From positions 48,657,001 to 48,721,000 of the forward strand of contig CM060883.1 of assembly GCA_030762935.1 (NCBI GenBank): a DNA stretch of 64,000 bases, written 5' to 3'. The stretch is from Hymenopus coronatus (taxonomy: Eukaryota; Arthropoda; Insecta; Mantodea; Hymenopodidae). Positions 60,369 to 64,000 of this stretch are shown here, piece after piece; position 1 is the first letter of the stretch, and each line of letters opens with the position of its first letter. The notes below the pieces were generated by a model, which was given only the letters and a program-made list of their open reading frames with translations, did no database searches and was not told where the DNA came from. The position numbers and the translations under genes were made by a program.

Positions 60369-60663
60369 GTTACATAAACCATTTTTTTCTACATGTTCAC
60401 AGAGGTAAAATGAATAAGAATTGCCCTAGGTTTTACTGCCAGTTGGAGCCAGCTTCCTGAGGCTACTCTTGGGCCAACGAGTAAATAATATTTAAATTTA
60501 AGCAAGAGTGTCCGCCAATCGTTGCCCGGCATCAGTTGTTCTAGCTGGCGAGATTAGCGTGGGTTGCTGCCCATATAAATAGAGTTTTCGAGGTTCGGGA
60601 GCAGACACACAGATAAGACAGTACAAGCATTGTACATAATTAACATCTATGTATCAAAAGAAC

Positions 60664-61503
60664 ATAAAAAAAGATCTGAAGTGTTCAATTCACATGACTT
60701 TGTTTGCCTGTTTTGCAAATAAGCTATTCTTACAAAATAATTCTTTTATCTAGATTATGCTAATCAAGATAAACGTTGGCAGAAATTGCCGTATTACTTG
60801 CTTCCTTGTAAGTAAATGGGAAATAAATGCATAAGCGATAGTCAAATCTTTAAAAGCTGTCTGCTATGTGAAACAATTGAAATTCGACTCTCTCTGCACG
60901 GCCAGGATAAAAGAAGAGAGATAAGGAACGATGGCGACTTCCCGTTTGAGAAAAGTTTTAAGTATTTTAAAATTAAAATCAACAAGGAATAAATTGGAAA
61001 TGGTTCACCCGAAAAAGCATATGACATAAATTGTTTGTCTTAACGAGATCTACATTTTTTGTGAAGTAAGCTTTTGTCTATCTCTTGGTTTACGAGTTAT
61101 ACAAAAGTCAACCAGAATGAAGAGGTCTTCAGAGGCTATTCCCAGAAAATTCAAGATAAATATTTTATTTTTCATGTAAATGTCTTTAAGATACGGCATT
61201 TTAATCTACATTGTTACAGCTATTTTTGAGAAAAACAAAATTTTAGAATTTTTTTCTCATAAAGGGTAGTTTGGGTTGAGGCTTTTACTGAAAATCTTCG
61301 TGTCGCATTCTTGGAAGACGCTACACTAAATGCCAAGTTGGTACTTAATCGACTTTTCCACAGACACACTCATGGACATTTTTCTATTTTTTTATCCAGG
61401 GGTCTCAAAACATGTATTTCCAGTGAAATCTCAGTATGGATTTTTTGGTGCAATACAATACCGACTCTATACACTATGTACATAGTACATGTACAGAAAG
61501 TAA
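60664..61503 (-). repeat. R850 repeat, full-length inverted copy
   Basis: It runs from AGATCTGAAGTGTTCAATTC to ATGTACAGAAAGTAAAA. Confidence 0.83.
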
Positions 61504-62434
61504 AAGTAATCTGTTGTAAGAAACGTTTATTTGCGTAACAGCTAGAGAAAGTATGGAAAGGAAGACATCAGGTTTTCCCCATTTTTACTTTCTCTATACG
61601 AACTATGTACATAGTGTATAGAGAAGCTATTGTATTGCACCCAAAAATTCGATACCGAGATTTCACCGGAAATACATATTTTGAGACTCCCTGAATCCAA
61701 AAAAAGCATTTTTAGAAAAATGTCCGTGTGTGTATGTGGGCAGCATAGCTCCAAAACAAAAAGACCGTTAAAGCCCAAACTTGGTATTTAAGTTTGGTAT
61801 CTTTCAAGGATGCGACACGAAGATTTTCAAGAAAACCCCCATCCCAAACTACCCTTTACATGGAAAAAATTTCGAAAATTTTGATTTTCTTAAAAATGGT
61901 TCTAACGATTTTGATTAAAATATCGTATATTAAAGATATTTACCTGAAAAATAAAATGTAAATCTTGAATTTTCTGGGAATACCCTCTGAAGAGTACTTT
62001 GTTCTGGAGGAATTTTACGGATCTGTGCATAACTGCTAAACCGTAAGAGATACACAAAAACTTACTGCACAGAAAATGTAGAGCACATTAAAACACACAA
62101 TTTATGTCATATAGATTTTTTTCGTGGAGTTGATCGTTTTTAAGATATTCCTGGCGTTTCAGCTTTGAAAAACTTATTTTTCTTATACAGGAATTTGTTA
62201 ACTCCTGTCCATACAAACATAGGAACTCCAGTCACATAGCAACCAGCTTTTGAGTATCACTTTAACCTATGGTACTCCCTTATTTCGCTTCTACTTACAA
62301 GGAAGCAAGTAATAAGACTGTTTCTGCTATTTTTTTCTCGATCAGCATGAAGTAATTAGAAGCATAAGCTTTTTAACAATAATTTGTTGCACAGATGTAG
62401 AGAAAGTCATGTGAACGGAACACATCAGATGTTT
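61504..62434 (+). repeat. R850 3' end fragment followed by a full-length copy
   Basis: 61504-61577 is a plus-strand 3' end (AACAGCTAGAGAAAGTATGG). 61581-62434 is a full copy from TTTTTACTTTCTCTATACGA to GAACGGAACACATCAGATGT. Confidence 0.87.
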
Positions 62435-62435
62435 T

Positions 62436-63245
62436 TTTTCTTCTCTCTAGCGTGGGACATGCATTGTTATGAGCTAAAGGACAATCCGTCGAAGCCAACA
62501 GTCAGTTTCGCCAATTTGTTGATTACCGTAGTTCACTAAGTTAACGCCAGAAATAAAACCTAAATCGTGTTGCCACCAAAGGTCATCCCCACACCAACTG
62601 ACTGGACTCCAGAGCAGAGGGTAGAGCTTCGAGCACCGCCACCACAACACCAACACCATCCTCTTTTAATTCCGCTACACATGACGTCAAACATGGGACA
62701 TTCTATCTTTTTCTATCCAGCTTCACATGCCACCACAACGAGGGCGTGAACAACCAACTTTATCCCGCTACATAGGCGGGAAGAGAATATCGGTCTAGGT
62801 ACAGTTGGCCTTCAAACGGGACCACTCCCCACTGCCTCTGGGCAATAACCATTAGAAAATAAAAGAAGAACCTGTAATAGAGGTGAAAGGCAACGTAGTA
62901 AAATCTCTGTTTCCTGAAGACTCGAAGATTCTGCTTGGAAATCGAGATTCGTGCCTCAATTAAGGGACCAGTAGGTGGAAGACTTCGCAACTGCTAAACC
63001 CAAACCTCAAAGTGACACCGAGAGTCATCATGATCTGAAAAAACACTGTCCCATTTGATTATGCGCTAGTCTTCTGAACACAACGACGCGGGTACAAGCT
63101 CGACCCAAACCAATGCTTTTTAAGTGTGCTTAAAAGCAAGAGCCCCGTGTCAATAGATTTACTATCATGTGAAAGAACTCCTGTAGTAGGACGAAGTCTC
63201 GGCGGCGCTGATGTCCTCCTGACAATAACAGCATCGTTAACAAAA
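62436..63245. other. GC-richer unique stretch
   Basis: It has a higher GC content than its surroundings and frames of 60-76 codons on both strands, including CACC/ACCA-rich sequence near 62635-62660. No recognisable protein motif. It could hold an exostosin 5' exon missed by eye, but I see no GT47 motif. Confidence 0.25.
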
Positions 63246-63249
63246 CAAT

Positions 63250-63410
63250 TTTTTTTTCGGAAGGAAAGTAAAGCCGGTGGTCCCGTGTCTTAGATGTATG
63301 GTACGTCAAGAACTACAAGCCTGATAGTGGCTCTGAGCCAAATTTCCAGTCTTTCACGCTAATATCGATTTGGAACTACGGACCATTGTAATTAAAGAAC
63401 TCCATAAGAC
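63250..63410 (+). mobile_element. Partial tRNA-derived SINE, family C
   Basis: AAAGCCGGTGGTCCCGTGTC, AAGCCTGATAG-GGCTCTGAGC and AATTAAAGAACTCCATAA match the family C body. It lacks the head and has small deletions. Confidence 0.6.
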
Positions 63411-63433
63411 TAATTTCATTTCTAAATCGCCAC

Positions 63434-64000
63434 ATTTTTACTTTCTCTACACGTACTATGTACATAGTGTATACAGAAGGTATTATAATGCATCCAAAAA
63501 TTCGATACCGAGATTTCACCGAAAATGCATGTTTTGGGACACTCTGAATAAAAAAAAAAAGCATTTTTAGGAAAACGTCCATGTGTGTGTATAGCTTAAA
63601 AAAGGAAAGACCGTTAATACCGATCTTGGCATTTAAGTTTGGAATCTTCCAAGGAAGATTTTAAGAAAATTCCCCCACCCTTTACATGGAATATTTTGAT
63701 TTTCTCAAGAAAGACTAACGAATTTATTAAAATACCCTATGTATAATATATTTTACGACAAACGAAATGCATATCTTGAATTTTCTGGGAATTGCTTCTG
63801 AAGACCTCTTCATTCTGGATGACTTTTGTATTACTGGTAAACCGTAAGAGATATACAAAAACTTACTGCACAAAAAATGTGCGTCTCATTAAAACACGCA
63901 ATTTGTCATACATTTTTTTTTTTGAGTTAACCGTTTTCGAGATGATCCGGATTATTGGTTTCAATTTTAAGCCACTCAAACTTTTCTCAAACGGGAAAAC
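63434..64000 (+). repeat. R850 repeat, cut by the window end
   Basis: It begins TTTTTACTTTCTCTACACGT and has small deletions in the middle. It is still within the element at 64000. Confidence 0.85.

Noticed and set aside
37911..64000. R850 as a tandem satellite
   Set aside because: Copies occur in both orientations, are separated by unrelated DNA, and have defined ends with different flanks.
56344..64000. Upstream exostosin exons (GT47 part) within the window
   Set aside because: I looked for GT47 and linker motifs on the minus strand and found none. Short exons could still be missed.
1..64000. CRISPR arrays, bacterial operons or viral genes
   Set aside because: No regularly spaced repeats, no prokaryotic gene organisation and no recognisable viral proteins. 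The window is eukaryotic nuclear DNA.

Overview
This is a eukaryotic nuclear window, AT-rich and dense in repeats. It is most likely from an arthropod with a large, transposon-rich genome. The evidence is spliced exons with GT/AG boundaries, introns of 4.6-19 kb, several tRNA-derived SINE families, mariner-type DNA transposons with TA duplications, LINE and Penelope remnants, and no bacterial-style gene packing. The species cannot be named from the sequence.

The one host gene I can support is on the minus strand. It consists of the last four coding exons of an exostosin-1 (EXT1 / Drosophila tout-velu) heparan sulfate co-polymerase, at 56344-56069, 36912-36604, 32019-31769 and 26899-26719 (stop codon). 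The splice phases (0, 0, 2) join into 338 in-frame residues covering the end of the inter-domain region and the whole C-terminal GT64 domain. The N-terminal GT47 exons were not found and presumably lie beyond 64000.

Layout: 1-26.5 kb (downstream of the gene) is mostly anonymous AT-rich DNA. It holds copies of a ~850 bp interspersed repeat (called R850 here), a deleted mariner (2568-3454), a hAT-like remnant, Penelope and LINE remnants (4.5, 12, 15 and 15.7 kb), several SINEs and small foldback elements (10.5, 17.5 kb). A ~770 bp imperfect inverted repeat (25761-26527) begins about 190 bp past the exostosin stop codon. The 26.9-31.8 kb intron contains a mariner split by two SINEs, each flanked by its own 10 bp duplication. 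The 32-36.6 kb intron has a Penelope GIY-YIG fragment. The 19 kb intron (36.9-56.1 kb) and the region to 64 kb are nearly saturated with R850 copies in both orientations, which are themselves interrupted by a DD41D (rosa-like) mariner and by SINEs.

The most notable unexplained structure is the R850 family. It is non-coding and about 850 bp long. One end carries a palindrome of about 32 bp and the other a small hairpin. An ACTTTCTCTA motif sits inverted near both ends, the flanks are T-rich, and a GT-rich simple repeat lies inside. The architecture recalls Helentron-associated (HINE/DINE-like) elements but does not match a canonical Helitron. At least two copies share the same foldback breakpoint. 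Other points of interest are possible hammerhead-ribozyme-like cores in the 17.5 kb foldback and the long inverted repeat beside the exostosin 3' end.
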